NCBI GenBank assembly: GCA_040766655.1
Contig: JAXGQB010000006.1
Span: 1 to 64,000 of the forward strand
Length of the DNA stretch: 64,000 bases
Direction of reading: 5' to 3'
DNA from: JALOOB01 sp040766655
GTDB taxonomy: Bacteria; Chloroflexota; Anaerolineae; CG2-30-64-16
Shown here: piece by piece, positions 16,513 to 25,055 of the stretch
How the letters are laid out: every line of letters starts with the position of its first letter
How positions within the stretch are numbered: the first letter of the stretch is position 1
Notes under the pieces: generated by a model
Told to the model about the DNA's origin: nothing
The model's input: only the letters and a program-made list of their open reading frames with translations
The model's database searches: none
Program-made: the position numbers and the translations under genes

Positions 16513-17772
16513 ATGATCGAGATGGATGTCCGGGAGCGGCTGGCACTTCTGTGCCGGTCCGCGGTGTACGATGACCTGACTGCGCCCGGCTGCGAACCCG
16601 TGGACGAGGGCAGAGGGCTGTTTGCCCCTGCCGGGGACGACCGGCCGATCGACTCCCGCATCCTCCCCTGTGTCTCACACCTCGCCACCCCAGACGGCCA
16701 GCGCCGCGCGATCCTGAAGGTGCTCCAGACCAGTGCGTGCGAGAACGACTGCCGCTATTGCGCGTTCCGCGCGGGCCGCGACACGCGGCGCACGCATCTC
16801 ACGCCCGATGAGATGGCCCGCAGCTTCGATCTGATGGTGCGCGCGGGGCTCGTGGAAGGTCTGTTCCTCTCCTCGGGCGTCATGGGCGTGAACCGGACGA
16901 TGGATGAGATGCTGGCCACCGTGGACCTGGTTCGGAACAAGTATGGGTTTCGCGGCTACGTGCACCTGAAGCTGCTGCCCGGCGCGGAGGCTGCCCACGT
17001 GGAGGCCGCGGTGCGGCTGGCCGACCGGGTGTCCGCCAACCTGGAGGGCGCGACGCCGGAGCGTCTGGCCCAGCTGGCGCCGAAGAAGCAGACCGAGGCG
17101 CTCCTGTCCCCCCTGCGGACCGCGGCGCAGATGCGCCGGCAGCTGATGGAATCGGGGGAGCTCCCATCCTACCGGGATCGACGGTCGCAGGGCGGGCCCG
17201 GGGCCAGGGGCGCTGCCCGCCCGTGGGGAAACGCCTGGCTCGGCCTGTCCACCCAGTTCGTCGTGGGCCCGGCCGGTGAGAGCGACCGCGAGCTTCTGAC
17301 GACGGTCCAGACGCTCTACCGCGAGCTGCACCTTTCGCGCACCTACTACAGCGCGTTCTCGCCCGTTGCGCGCACCCCCTTTGAAGGCGAGCCGCCCACC
17401 TCGCCGCTGCGCGAACACCGGCTCTACCAGGCCGACTGGCTGCTGCGCTTCTATCACTTCTCTGCCGGCGAGCTGCTCTTCGACGCGGCGGGCCAGCTGC
17501 GGACCGATGTCGATCCCAAGGCTGCCTGGGCCGCGGCGCATGGGGAATACTTCCCGATCGAGGTCAACGCCGCGCCGCTGGCGCAGCTGCTCCGCATCCC
17601 CGGCATCGGGCCCCATTCCGCGGCCGCGATCATCGACGCGCGGCGCCTGGCGCCCCTGCGCGAGATCGGCGATCTGCGCCGCCTCGGTGCGCGCGCGAAC
17701 CAGGCCGCGCCGTATATCCTACTGAATGGTCACCGCCCGCCATATCAGATGCCTCTGCCACTCGAGCAGTAA
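16513..17772 (+). CDS. radical SAM protein with helix-hairpin-helix C-terminus (putative DNA modification/repair)
   Basis: The 419-residue protein has the CxxxCxxC radical SAM motif in CENDCRYC near residue 77, and a C-terminal helix-hairpin-helix (RIPGIGPHSAAAI, DLRRLG) that suggests DNA binding. This matches the family annotated as a putative DNA modification/repair radical SAM protein, usually paired with a uracil-DNA-glycosylase-like gene. No such partner is adjacent here. The predicted leader is under 10 nt. The last 13 codons have a second, degenerate copy just downstream (17785-17837). Confidence 0.85.
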   Translation: MIEMDVRERLALLCRSAVYDDLTAPGCEPVDEGRGLFAPAGDDRPIDSRILPCVSHLATPDGQRRAILKVLQTSACENDCRYCAFRAGRDTRRTHLTPDEMARSFDLMVRAGLVEGLFLSSGVMGVNRTMDEMLATVDLVRNKYGFRGYVHLKLLPGAEAAHVEAAVRLADRVSANLEGATPERLAQLAPKKQTEALLSPLRTAAQMRRQLMESGELPSYRDRRSQGGPGARGAARPWGNAWLGLSTQFVVGPAGESDRELLTTVQTLYRELHLSRTYYSAFSPVARTPFEGEPPTSPLREHRLYQADWLLRFYHFSAGELLFDAAGQLRTDVDPKAAWAAAHGEYFPIEVNAAPLAQLLRIPGIGPHSAAAIIDARRLAPLREIGDLRRLGARANQAAPYILLNGHRPPYQMPLPLEQ

Positions 17773-17845
17773 CCCCACGGCGGGCCGCCCGCACGCACCA
17801 GCTGCCGCTGCCGTTCGAGCGGTGACTTTCCGGCGGGCCGCCCGC
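17733..17845 (+). repeat. tandem duplication covering the 3' end of the radical SAM gene
   Basis: CCGCCCGC begins at 17733, 17785 and 17838, marking two diverged units of 52 and 53 bases. Unit one encodes the protein end (MPLPLEQ and stop). Unit two would encode HQLPLPFER and stop in another frame. The second copy is a relic outside the gene. Confidence 0.7.
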
Positions 17846-17856
17846 AGGCCGCGGAT

Positions 17857-17885
17857 TTGACAGCGGATGTCGTGCACAGTATAAG
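17857..17885 (+). promoter_or_regulatory. promoter of the phosphoesterase gene
   Basis: TTGACA (17857-17862), 17 bp, TATAAG (17880-17885); the ATG at 17895 follows 9 bases later, so the mRNA has almost no leader. Confidence 0.75.
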
Positions 17886-17894
17886 TGATGCCCT

Positions 17895-18542
17895 ATGACA
17901 CTATGGGCGGTTCTTTCGGATGTGCACGGTCGCGGCGACCGTCTGGGCAGGGTTCTTGCCGACAGCCAGGCCCAGGGCGCCGAGCGCGTGCTCGCGTTGG
18001 GCGACATTGCCAGCCCCGGCGCCATGGCGTTGTTGATGCAGGCCAGGGCAACGTGCGCCTTCGGCAACTGGGAGGCTTCCGGCTTGCGCGGCCTGCCCTC
18101 GCCATTCCGCGGCTGGGTGGCGCGTTGGCCGGCCGTCGTTCACGCGGATGAGTTCCTGGCTGCACATGCAAGCCCGGTGTGGCCCCAGGGACTGGAAATC
18201 GGCGGCGTGGTCGAGCATCTGCGCTCGCGCGGCTTGCACTGGTCGCATCTGTTTCCCTCGCTGCAGCATTCGGAGGCCCATCGCCTGGCGGCGTTCGCGG
18301 CGCTGGAGAGTGCCGGCGCGGGCGTCTTTCTGCACGGTCATACGCACATGCAGGAGGCGTGGCGGCAGATGCCGGACGGGACCCTCGAACGCATTCCGGG
18401 CGAAGCGGGTGAGTTGACGCTGGAGCCCGCTGACCGGTGGCTGGTTGGGGTAGGCAGCGTCGGTGATCCGCACGATGGGCCGGGTGTGTGCTACGCGCTG
18501 TACGACTCGACAGAGCGGCGCCTGACCTGGCGGCGCACGTAG
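17895..18542 (+). CDS. calcineurin-like metallophosphoesterase (YfcE/MJ0936 type)
   Basis: The 215-residue protein shows the metal-binding motifs in order: SDVHGR (DxH), LALGDIAS (GD), CAFGNWE (GN), and HGHTHM (GHxH). The usual GNCD is changed to GNWE, keeping the metal-binding Asn. It probably cleaves a phosphodiester or phosphomonoester; the substrate is unknown. A near-consensus promoter lies just upstream and the nitrilase gene begins 8 bases after its stop, so the two are one operon. Confidence 0.87.
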   Translation: MTLWAVLSDVHGRGDRLGRVLADSQAQGAERVLALGDIASPGAMALLMQARATCAFGNWEASGLRGLPSPFRGWVARWPAVVHADEFLAAHASPVWPQGLEIGGVVEHLRSRGLHWSHLFPSLQHSEAHRLAAFAALESAGAGVFLHGHTHMQEAWRQMPDGTLERIPGEAGELTLEPADRWLVGVGSVGDPHDGPGVCYALYDSTERRLTWRRT

Positions 18543-18550
18543 GAGGGCAA

Positions 18551-19342
18551 ATGATCGTTGGGTTTGTTCAGTTCGAACCTGTCCGGTTCGACGTTACCGC
18601 CAACGTAGCATCCCTGGAACGACTCCTGGGTTCGATCCGGGCCGACCTGCTCGTGCTGCCGGAGCTGGCCAATTCGGGCTACCTGTATGGTTCCCCCGAC
18701 GATCTCATGCCCTACACCGAGCCAGCAGATGGATCCGGGCCCTTCCTTCGCACGCTCCAGCGCCTGGCCGGACAGACCGGTGGCGCCATCGTGACCGGGC
18801 TTGCCGAGCGCGCAGAAGGCGGGCTCTACAATTCGGCAGTCGCGGTGGATGCGCACGGCGTGCTGGGATCGTACCGCAAGACCCATCTCTTCTATCGGGA
18901 GAAGGATCTTTTCATCCCCGGAGATTCAGGGTTCCAGGTGCTCGAGATCGGTGGCGCCCGGGTCGGCATGATGGTCTGTTTCGACTGGTACTTCCCGGAG
19001 TCTGCGCGGACCCTGGCCCTGCGCGGCGCGCAGATCATCGCGCACCCGTCGAACCTCGTGCTGCCGCACTGCCAGGCAGCCATGGTAACGCGCTGCCTCG
19101 AGAACCGGGTGTTCGCGATCACCACGAACCGGTACGGCACGGAGGCGTTGGGCGGGGAGCAGCTGACCTTTACCGGCGCGTCGCAGCTCATGTCTCCGCG
19201 GGGCGAGCGGTTGCTGCAGGCGCCCGTCGAGGGCGACTTCGTCCGCGTTGCGGAGATCGACCCGGCGGCCGCGGACGACAAGCGGCCGACCGACCGCAAC
19301 GACCTGTTCGGGGATCGCCGGCCCGCATTCTATGCCTGTTAG
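18551..19342 (+). CDS. carbon-nitrogen hydrolase (nitrilase superfamily)
   Basis: The 263-residue protein has the Glu-Lys-Cys triad: Glu38 in LPELANSGY, Lys110 in YRKTHLF and Cys143 in MVCFDWYFPE. It hydrolyses a non-peptide C-N bond, probably as an amidase of the omega-amidase/N-carbamoylase type; the substrate cannot be assigned. An AGGAGGG site 4-10 bases upstream defines the ATG at 18551. It is the second gene of the phosphoesterase operon. Confidence 0.9.
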   Translation: MIVGFVQFEPVRFDVTANVASLERLLGSIRADLLVLPELANSGYLYGSPDDLMPYTEPADGSGPFLRTLQRLAGQTGGAIVTGLAERAEGGLYNSAVAVDAHGVLGSYRKTHLFYREKDLFIPGDSGFQVLEIGGARVGMMVCFDWYFPESARTLALRGAQIIAHPSNLVLPHCQAAMVTRCLENRVFAITTNRYGTEALGGEQLTFTGASQLMSPRGERLLQAPVEGDFVRVAEIDPAAADDKRPTDRNDLFGDRRPAFYAC

Positions 19343-19448
19343 CAGGGAGGCGGAGAGGGCGTCCATCGCGGCCGCGCGTGATTCCGCTCATTCGCATTTG
19401 TGCAGAGCCCGGCACGCCTTTTCGTGCTGTGCATCTCGGTGGGTCTTG

Positions 19449-19457
19449 TGATAGAAT
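19449..19457 (+). promoter_or_regulatory. extended -10 promoter of the esterase gene
   Basis: TGA-TAGAAT is an extended -10. The ATG at 19465 lies 7 bases after it, at the expected transcription start, so the transcript would be leaderless. Confidence 0.6.
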
Positions 19458-19464
19458 GCGCGGC

Positions 19465-20223
19465 ATGTCGCAGCATTCACACCTCGATCCGTCTCCGTTC
19501 TTCCTGGCCGGGGGAACAACCGGGGTCCTCCTCATCCACGGATATACTGGCTCGCCTACGGAGATGCGCCTCGTCGGAGACGCGTTCCACGCGGCCGGCA
19601 TGACGGTCTCCGGCCCTCAACTCCCGGGGCACGGCGCCACCTACGAGGCGATGAACCGCTGCACCTGGCGCGACTGGACCGGACACGTGGAACAGGCCTA
19701 TCGGACGTTGGCGGATCGGTGCGAGCGTGTTTTTGTTGCCGGTCTCTCCATGGGCAGCGTCCTGACGCTCTATCTGGCCGCGCATCACCCCGAGATCGCG
19801 GGCGCCATCGCCTATTCACCTGCTGTCTGGGTGCAGAACCGGCTGCTGCCGTTGACGCCGCTGGCGCGCTACTTCGTCAAGGCGCGCGCCAAGGGCGGGG
19901 GCAGCGACCTGGTCGATCCGGCCGCGGACCAGCAGATCTGGTCGTACGACGTCGATCCCATTCCTGCCGCTGCCCAGCTGTACGCCCTGATCAGGCGCGT
20001 GCGTCGCCTGCTTCCGCAGATCACCAATCCTGTGTTGATCGTGGCCAGCAGCGGTGACGGCTCGATCCATCCTGCCAGCGCGCAGCGAACATACGATGCT
20101 CTCGGCTCTTCGGACAAGGAGATCATTCGGATAGAGCAGTCGGGGCATGTCATCACGGTCGATCGGCAGTGGCGATTCGTGGCGGAGCAGTCGTTGTCCT
20201 GGATGGTGAAGCATGGCGGCTGA
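19465..20223 (+). CDS. alpha/beta hydrolase, carboxylesterase-like
   Basis: The 252-residue protein has the oxyanion-hole motif LLIHGYTGSP, nucleophile GLSMGSV, a late Asp (SSGDGSIHP) and a late His (QSGHVITVD). This is the Est30/monoacylglycerol lipase-like esterase family, with medium-chain ester substrates. Start 19465 is chosen from the promoter geometry; ATG 19456 overlaps the -10. It overlaps or abuts the PfkB kinase gene, so both are probably co-transcribed. Confidence 0.87.
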   Translation: MSQHSHLDPSPFFLAGGTTGVLLIHGYTGSPTEMRLVGDAFHAAGMTVSGPQLPGHGATYEAMNRCTWRDWTGHVEQAYRTLADRCERVFVAGLSMGSVLTLYLAAHHPEIAGAIAYSPAVWVQNRLLPLTPLARYFVKARAKGGGSDLVDPAADQQIWSYDVDPIPAAAQLYALIRRVRRLLPQITNPVLIVASSGDGSIHPASAQRTYDALGSSDKEIIRIEQSGHVITVDRQWRFVAEQSLSWMVKHGG

Positions 20224-20236
20224 GGAACAGGACAAC

Positions 20237-21166
20237 ATGGACGACGTTCAGGCGGATGACCTTCGTTACGATGTGGTTTGTTACGGCACCATCAGCATCG
20301 AAAATGTGACACGTTTGTCGCACCTGCCCACGCCGAAGCGGGATGCGATGGCTTCCCATGAACACGATGAGTTGGGCGGGGAGGCCTTGAACGTGGCGCT
20401 GCCGCTGGCCTGGTGGGGCCTGCGCGTCGCAGTGGTGGGCAACTTCATCGGCGCGGATCGCAAAGCCGATTTCATCAAGGCCGAACTGGCCGATTTCCCC
20501 CTCATCGATACGAGCTATATCACTCAGCATCCCAATGTTGTCACGCCCTTCACCCGCGTCTTGGTGACCCCCGATGGGGAGCGCAGCCGCATCGCCTACT
20601 GGTACGAGCAGACGCCGAAGGATGAACTGCTTTCTAGCGTCATGGCCCAGGCGCGGGTTCTGAGCGTTGATGCCTACGGCAAGGACGAGCGCGACCGCGC
20701 GGCAAAGCTGGCACGGGATCTCGGCAAGACCGTCGTCTCATCCGACGCCATCTGGCCCCAATATCCGCTTGCCAGCCATAGTGACGTGGTTGTGATATCG
20801 TCGGCCTGGCTGCAGACCAATTTCCCGGGCGTCTACGAGTACGATCACGCGCTGGACCTCCAGTCACGCGGCGCAGGCGTCATCATCATCACGGATGGAT
20901 CCCGGCCCGTCCTGGTGGTGCGCGCCGATGGTTCGCCCTTCGGCGTCGAGCCCTACACTGTGCGTCGCGTAGTGGATACGAGCGGTGCAGGCGATATCTT
21001 CAAGGCGGGCATCATCTACGCCTGGATGCAGGAGGGTTGGCCCCTGGAGCAGAAGGTGAAGTTCGCTTGCGCTGCTGCAGGTCTTGGCTGCGAGGTCGAT
21101 CGTTCGAAACAACCTATGCCTTCGCTGTCCGACATCCACGCATTGATGCGCGCTCAGCCGCGCTGA
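20237..21166 (+). CDS. PfkB-family carbohydrate kinase
   Basis: The roughly 309-residue protein has the ribokinase-fold signatures: GGEALNVALPLAWWG near the N-terminus and the C-terminal DTSGAGDIFKAGI with the catalytic Asp and anion-hole GAGD. It phosphorylates a sugar or nucleoside; the substrate is unknown. ATG 20237 is preferred over 20213 because GAGGAAC and AGGA lie just upstream; the latter would overlap the esterase. Gene order suggests an operon with the esterase. Confidence 0.87.
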   Translation: MDDVQADDLRYDVVCYGTISIENVTRLSHLPTPKRDAMASHEHDELGGEALNVALPLAWWGLRVAVVGNFIGADRKADFIKAELADFPLIDTSYITQHPNVVTPFTRVLVTPDGERSRIAYWYEQTPKDELLSSVMAQARVLSVDAYGKDERDRAAKLARDLGKTVVSSDAIWPQYPLASHSDVVVISSAWLQTNFPGVYEYDHALDLQSRGAGVIIITDGSRPVLVVRADGSPFGVEPYTVRRVVDTSGAGDIFKAGIIYAWMQEGWPLEQKVKFACAAAGLGCEVDRSKQPMPSLSDIHALMRAQPR

Positions 21167-21202
21167 GCTGCCGCATCTTCCGCCAAATCTGTTGCGAGGC
21201 AA

Positions 21203-21231
21203 TTGGTGGAACGCGCCCACGGTGCTACAAT
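21203..21231 (+). promoter_or_regulatory. promoter of the class IV aminotransferase gene
   Basis: TTGGTG (21203-21208), 17 bp, TACAAT (21226-21231) preceded by TGC as an extended -10. Transcription should start near 21238, just before a terminator-like hairpin. Confidence 0.68.
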
Positions 21232-21241
21232 GCTCTGGTCA

Positions 21242-21263
21242 GGGCCGATGGCCCGTATTTTTT
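21242..21263 (+). terminator. terminator-like hairpin in the aminotransferase leader
   Basis: GGGCC-GAT-GGCCC is followed within 3 bases by TTTTTT. It lies between the promoter and the ATG at 21282, at the 5' end of the predicted transcript, as in glyQS. Confidence 0.65.
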
Positions 21264-21281
21264 GTCCCGGAGTTTTGCTGC

Positions 21282-22142
21282 ATGACGCCGCCAACCCGCA
21301 TTTCCTGTAACGGTGTGTTCCTCCAGCCCTCATCGGCTGCCGTCTCGGTCCTGAACCCGGCGATCTACGGCGCTTACGGCGTCTATGAGTCCCTTCAACT
21401 GGCCAACGGTGTCGTCTTCGCCATGGAGGCGCACCTGGCGCGGCTGGCGCATTCCGCACAGGTCATCGGGCTGCCTCTGCCCGCGGGCCCCGACGTTATT
21501 GGCCGCTGGATCGATGAGGTGGTTGCGTACGAGGCCGTGCCCGATGGCACGGTGCGGCTCTTTGCCCTGGGGCCCGACAATGGGGGCGTGCCGTCAGCGT
21601 ACATCTGGCTGCAACCGCCCACCGTTCATCCGCGCGCTTTCTACACGGCGGGCGCCACAGCGGTCACATTCGAGGCCCGCCGCTACCTGCCCGAGGCCAA
21701 GTCGCTGAACAGCCTGGCCAGCTACATGGCACAGCGCCACGCGCGTGCCAATGGGGTGCATGAGGCGCTACTGCATCACGATGGGCGCCTGACGGAAGGT
21801 TCGAACAGCAATCTGTTCGCCGTCATCGGCGGTGAACTGCTCACGCCCCCTGCGACTGAGGTGCTCTCCGGCGTCACCCGTGACCTCGTCGTGATGCTGG
21901 CGCAGCGTGATGGCCTCGCCTTCCGCGAGGCGCCGCTGTTGCTGTCGGAGATTGGGCGGTGGTCTGAGAGCTTCATCACGAGCACCAGCCGCCATGTCAT
22001 GCCGGTGACGCAGGTCGACGGTGAGCCGATCGGCGCTGGCGCTGTCGGATCGTTCACGAGGCGACTGCACGCGAGTTACGAGGAGTACTTCGCCGCGCAT
22101 GTCGTCCGCCAGGAACCCGCTGGCGGGCCAGCGAGCCGATGA
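21282..22142 (+). CDS. class IV aminotransferase / aminodeoxychorismate lyase family
   Basis: The 286-residue fold-type IV PLP protein has catalytic Lys140 in LPEAKSLNSL, cofactor-binding Glu in LTEGSNSNLF, and the Thr/Ser phosphate contacts in SGVTRD and STSRHVMPV. The family includes branched-chain aminotransferase, D-amino-acid aminotransferase and 4-amino-4-deoxychorismate lyase. The loops do not settle which. The ATG at 21282 is placed by the promoter and by the family N-terminus. The stop overlaps the next promoter. Confidence 0.85.
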   Translation: MTPPTRISCNGVFLQPSSAAVSVLNPAIYGAYGVYESLQLANGVVFAMEAHLARLAHSAQVIGLPLPAGPDVIGRWIDEVVAYEAVPDGTVRLFALGPDNGGVPSAYIWLQPPTVHPRAFYTAGATAVTFEARRYLPEAKSLNSLASYMAQRHARANGVHEALLHHDGRLTEGSNSNLFAVIGGELLTPPATEVLSGVTRDLVVMLAQRDGLAFREAPLLLSEIGRWSESFITSTSRHVMPVTQVDGEPIGAGAVGSFTRRLHASYEEYFAAHVVRQEPAGGPASR

Positions 22143-22143
22143 A

Positions 22144-22172
22144 TTGTGGCCGCCGGGCGGCTGTGCTAGAAT
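22144..22172 (+). promoter_or_regulatory. promoter of the Wzz/BY-kinase gene
   Basis: TTGTGG (22144-22149), 17 bp, TAGAAT (22167-22172) with TGC as an extended -10. The roughly 65-nt leader contains a small GCCAG/CTGGC hairpin and GGAG 6 bases before the ATG. Confidence 0.7.
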
Positions 22173-22243
22173 GCTTATCCTGCGTGGTTGCCAGCCGGCC
22201 ATCGCGCAGGTGAATGCCAGTTAGCTGGCGCGCCGGAGTCAGA

Positions 22244-23863
22244 ATGGAATTACGCGAATACGTTGCTCTGTTTCGAAAATGGTTGTGGCTGCTCGTGCTG
22301 TGCACGGTCCTGGCGGGCGTCGTTGCGTTCGTTGTCAGCAAGAACACCACCCCGATCTACCAGGCGTCATCGCTCCTGCGCATCAACCAGGCGTCCAACC
22401 CGGCGACCTCCGTCGCCTATGCCGATATCCTGACGGCCGAACGCCTGGCGCGCACGTATGCCAACCTGCTGACGACACGGCCGGTGCTCGAAGAGAGTGC
22501 CCGCCGCTTGGGCATCGACGTGGAGTCTCTCAAAGAGAGCATTACCGTCACCCCCGTGCGCGATGCGCTGCTGCTCGAAGTCAAGGTCGAAGGCCCCAAC
22601 CCTAAGCTGATTGCGGACGTTGCCAACGTGCTGCCCCAGGTGTTCATCGATCGGGACCGGGAGTTGCAGCTGGGACAGGTCAGCCGGTGGCGGGAGAGCC
22701 TGGAGGCCGAGATCGAGGCTACGCTGGCCGACATATCCCGCACCCAGGAAGATCTGAAGAGCGCGACCGACGACACCCAGAAGACGCGGCTGGAGGGGAG
22801 CCTGGCGCAGTACCGGACGACCTACTCGAGCTTGCTTGCCAGCGCGCAGCAGGCGCGCACGGCCGAGGCGCAGGCCACGAACAACCTTGTGGTGGCAGAG
22901 CCGGCCATTGAGACTAAAGAGCCGATTCGCCCCCGTACGCTTACCAATACCCTCCTGGCCGCAGTGATCGGCGCGATGCTGGCCATCGGCGTTGCATTCC
23001 TGATCGAGTATCTCGATGACACGGTCAAGACGCCGGACGATGTGGAGCGCGTCAGTGGGCTGTCCACTCTTGGCGCCATTGCCCGGCTGAAGGACGGCGG
23101 TGGATCACGCCAGATCGTCGCCTGGTCGCGGACCAGGGTGCCCGAATCAGAGGCATACCGCACGCTGCGCACCAATATCCAGTTTTCCAGCGTCGATAAG
23201 CCCATCAAGGCGCTCATGGTGACAAGCTCCAGTCCATCGGAGGGCAAGAGCACGACCGCGGCTAACCTGGCAGTCGTTCTGGCTCAGACGAGCCAGCGTG
23301 TCATCATCGTGGACACCGATCTGCGGAGGCCGGTGCTGCACAAGGTCTTCGGCGTACCCAACAACACGGGTCTGACGACCGCGTTGCTGGCGGGCGAGGC
23401 AGTGGATCTGGACCTGCAGCTCCAGTCCACCGAGATCGATACCCTGAAAGTGCTGACCAGCGGACCGATTCCGCCCAATCCGTCCGAGCTGTTGGGCTCC
23501 CACAAGATGGCGATGCTGGTCGCTTCCCTGTCGGACCACGCCGATATCGTCATCTTCGACAGCCCGCCGGTGTTGGCTGTCACGGATGCTGCAGTGTTGT
23601 CGTCCCAGGTCGATGGCGTGTTGGTCGTCGTCGATGCAGGCAAGACGAAGGAGCAGGCGCTGGCCAATGCGGTGGCGGAGCTGCAGAAGGCGAACGCAAA
23701 CGTGCTAGGTATCGCGCTCAACCGCCTGGACACACGACGCGGCTACAACTACTACTATTACTACTATTACTCCGACGAGGAGAACGGCGACCGGCGCGGC
23801 CAATCCGAGAAGGGGTCTGCTTCCCCACGGATCCGGCTTCCCTGGCACCGGAAGCCAGCCTGA
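22244..23863 (+). CDS. Wzz chain-length domain fused to a bacterial tyrosine kinase
   Basis: The 539-residue protein has an N-terminal Wzz domain flanked by membrane helices (about residues 15-37 and 245-265), and a cytoplasmic BY-kinase with Walker A SSPSEGKSTT, Walker A' VIIVDTDLRRP and Walker B IVIFDSPPVL. The C-terminus is a tyrosine cluster (YNYYYYYYYSDEE), the usual autophosphorylation tail. It controls polymer length in capsule or exopolysaccharide export. No polysaccharide genes adjoin it here, so its partners must be elsewhere. Confidence 0.92.
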   Translation: MELREYVALFRKWLWLLVLCTVLAGVVAFVVSKNTTPIYQASSLLRINQASNPATSVAYADILTAERLARTYANLLTTRPVLEESARRLGIDVESLKESITVTPVRDALLLEVKVEGPNPKLIADVANVLPQVFIDRDRELQLGQVSRWRESLEAEIEATLADISRTQEDLKSATDDTQKTRLEGSLAQYRTTYSSLLASAQQARTAEAQATNNLVVAEPAIETKEPIRPRTLTNTLLAAVIGAMLAIGVAFLIEYLDDTVKTPDDVERVSGLSTLGAIARLKDGGGSRQIVAWSRTRVPESEAYRTLRTNIQFSSVDKPIKALMVTSSSPSEGKSTTAANLAVVLAQTSQRVIIVDTDLRRPVLHKVFGVPNNTGLTTALLAGEAVDLDLQLQSTEIDTLKVLTSGPIPPNPSELLGSHKMAMLVASLSDHADIVIFDSPPVLAVTDAAVLSSQVDGVLVVVDAGKTKEQALANAVAELQKANANVLGIALNRLDTRRGYNYYYYYYYSDEENGDRRGQSEKGSASPRIRLPWHRKPA

Positions 23864-23873
23864 GGCCAAGAAG

Positions 23874-23910
23874 AAAGGCCAGGTCTCCGAGTGGAGACCT
23901 GGCCTTTTTT
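23874..23910. terminator. bidirectional terminator between convergent genes
   Basis: AAAGGCCAGGTCTCC pairs perfectly with GGAGACCTGGCCTTT around a GAGT loop, with T runs on the plus strand and A runs (T on the minus strand) on the other side. It serves the kinase gene and the convergent acetyl-CoA synthetase operon. Confidence 0.88.
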
Positions 23911-23962
23911 GTTGTTTCTCTGTGGCAGCCGCCCCTGCCGGTCACGCTGGCGGTGTCAGCGC

Positions 23963-25030
23963 CTAGCGCTCGATACCCATTTCCTTGTAGAAGCCATCAA
24001 AGTCGAAGTGCTCCTTCAACATCTCGGAGAAGCGCTGCATCTTGACGGGCTGCTGGAACCGGCTCTTTCCGAAGTACCCCTCGATGATCTCGATGCTGCC
24101 CAGGGTGTCGAGCTGCGTCAGGAGCACTGGAACACACAGCTCCTCCGCGCGGTTGATGACAGCAGGGCTCGGATAGATGTTGCCGGTCAGGATCAGGCAG
24201 CGGGTGGAGGTTTCCAGCGCTGCCAACTGGATGTCAGCCCGGTCGCCGCCGGTGATGACGGCCTTGTTGGGCTTGCGGCGGAAGTAACTGAGCGCGCTTT
24301 CGACGCTCATCGCACCGACCAGCATGTGCTCGACCAGTTCTTCGGTGCACTCGGAGGAGCAGAGGACCTCTGCATTCAGGCCGTCGGCCAGTTCCTTCAC
24401 GCTCGGTGCGGAGAGCATGCTCTCCTTGGGAAGCACGCCGAAGGTGCGGATGCCGCGGCGGGTGAAGTACGGCGCGACCACATCCTGCACGAATTCCATC
24501 TGTCCTTTCGGCACCTCGTTGACCACGACGCCCAGCATGTGCTCGCCGAAGTAATTCTGCGCGGTCATGATGCGGTCGTAAAGTAGGGTGTCATCCCACT
24601 TGATGATGCTGAGGACGCGGGCATCGACCAGCTCGACGACCTTCTTCGGCGGCAGACCAGCCACATAGCCCTCGCGCAGACTGCGACCGCCTTCCATGAC
24701 CAGGATATCCCGGCCTTCAGACATCTTCGCGAACGCTTCCATCAGCTTGGGCTGATAGTCCGTCTCCGGCCCGCGGAGCTGCTGTTCCAACTTGGCCGGC
24801 GTGAGCGCTACGGGCGAGATCAACTCGGTCGGCTCGGACATGTCATAGACCTGTTTGGCGAAGATGACATCCTCGTCGTAGGGCATGCCCTCGCGCAGCG
24901 GAACTCTGACGTTGACGGGCTTCATGTATGCTGCCTTGAGCCCGTCCTTCCGGAACTGCATGCCCAGGCCTATGCACAGGGCCGACTTGCCCGAGAACGT
25001 CTCGGCAGAGGTGATGTAGAGTGTCTTCAT
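23963..25030 (-). CDS. DRTGG-domain P-loop protein (phosphotransacetylase N-terminus-like)
   Basis: The 355-residue protein has an N-terminal BioD/CobB-like P-loop domain (TSAETFSGKSALCIGLG) and a DRTGG domain (about residues 215-330, with ITGGDRADIQLAAL). This corresponds to the N-terminal regulatory half of long-form phosphotransacetylase without the catalytic domain. It is 25 bases downstream of the ADP-forming acetyl-CoA synthetase gene in the same operon, so a regulatory or accessory role in acetyl-CoA/acetate metabolism is a reasonable inference. Confidence 0.85.
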   Translation of the reverse strand: MKTLYITSAETFSGKSALCIGLGMQFRKDGLKAAYMKPVNVRVPLREGMPYDEDVIFAKQVYDMSEPTELISPVALTPAKLEQQLRGPETDYQPKLMEAFAKMSEGRDILVMEGGRSLREGYVAGLPPKKVVELVDARVLSIIKWDDTLLYDRIMTAQNYFGEHMLGVVVNEVPKGQMEFVQDVVAPYFTRRGIRTFGVLPKESMLSAPSVKELADGLNAEVLCSSECTEELVEHMLVGAMSVESALSYFRRKPNKAVITGGDRADIQLAALETSTRCLILTGNIYPSPAVINRAEELCVPVLLTQLDTLGSIEIIEGYFGKSRFQQPVKMQRFSEMLKEHFDFDGFYKEMGIER

Positions 25031-25055
25031 ATGATTCAGCGCTCCTGATAATAGA

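Noticed and set aside
17888..18151. Alternative frame starting at ATG 17888
   Set aside because: It is a shadow of the phosphoesterase gene, whose metal motifs are in the frame starting at 17895.
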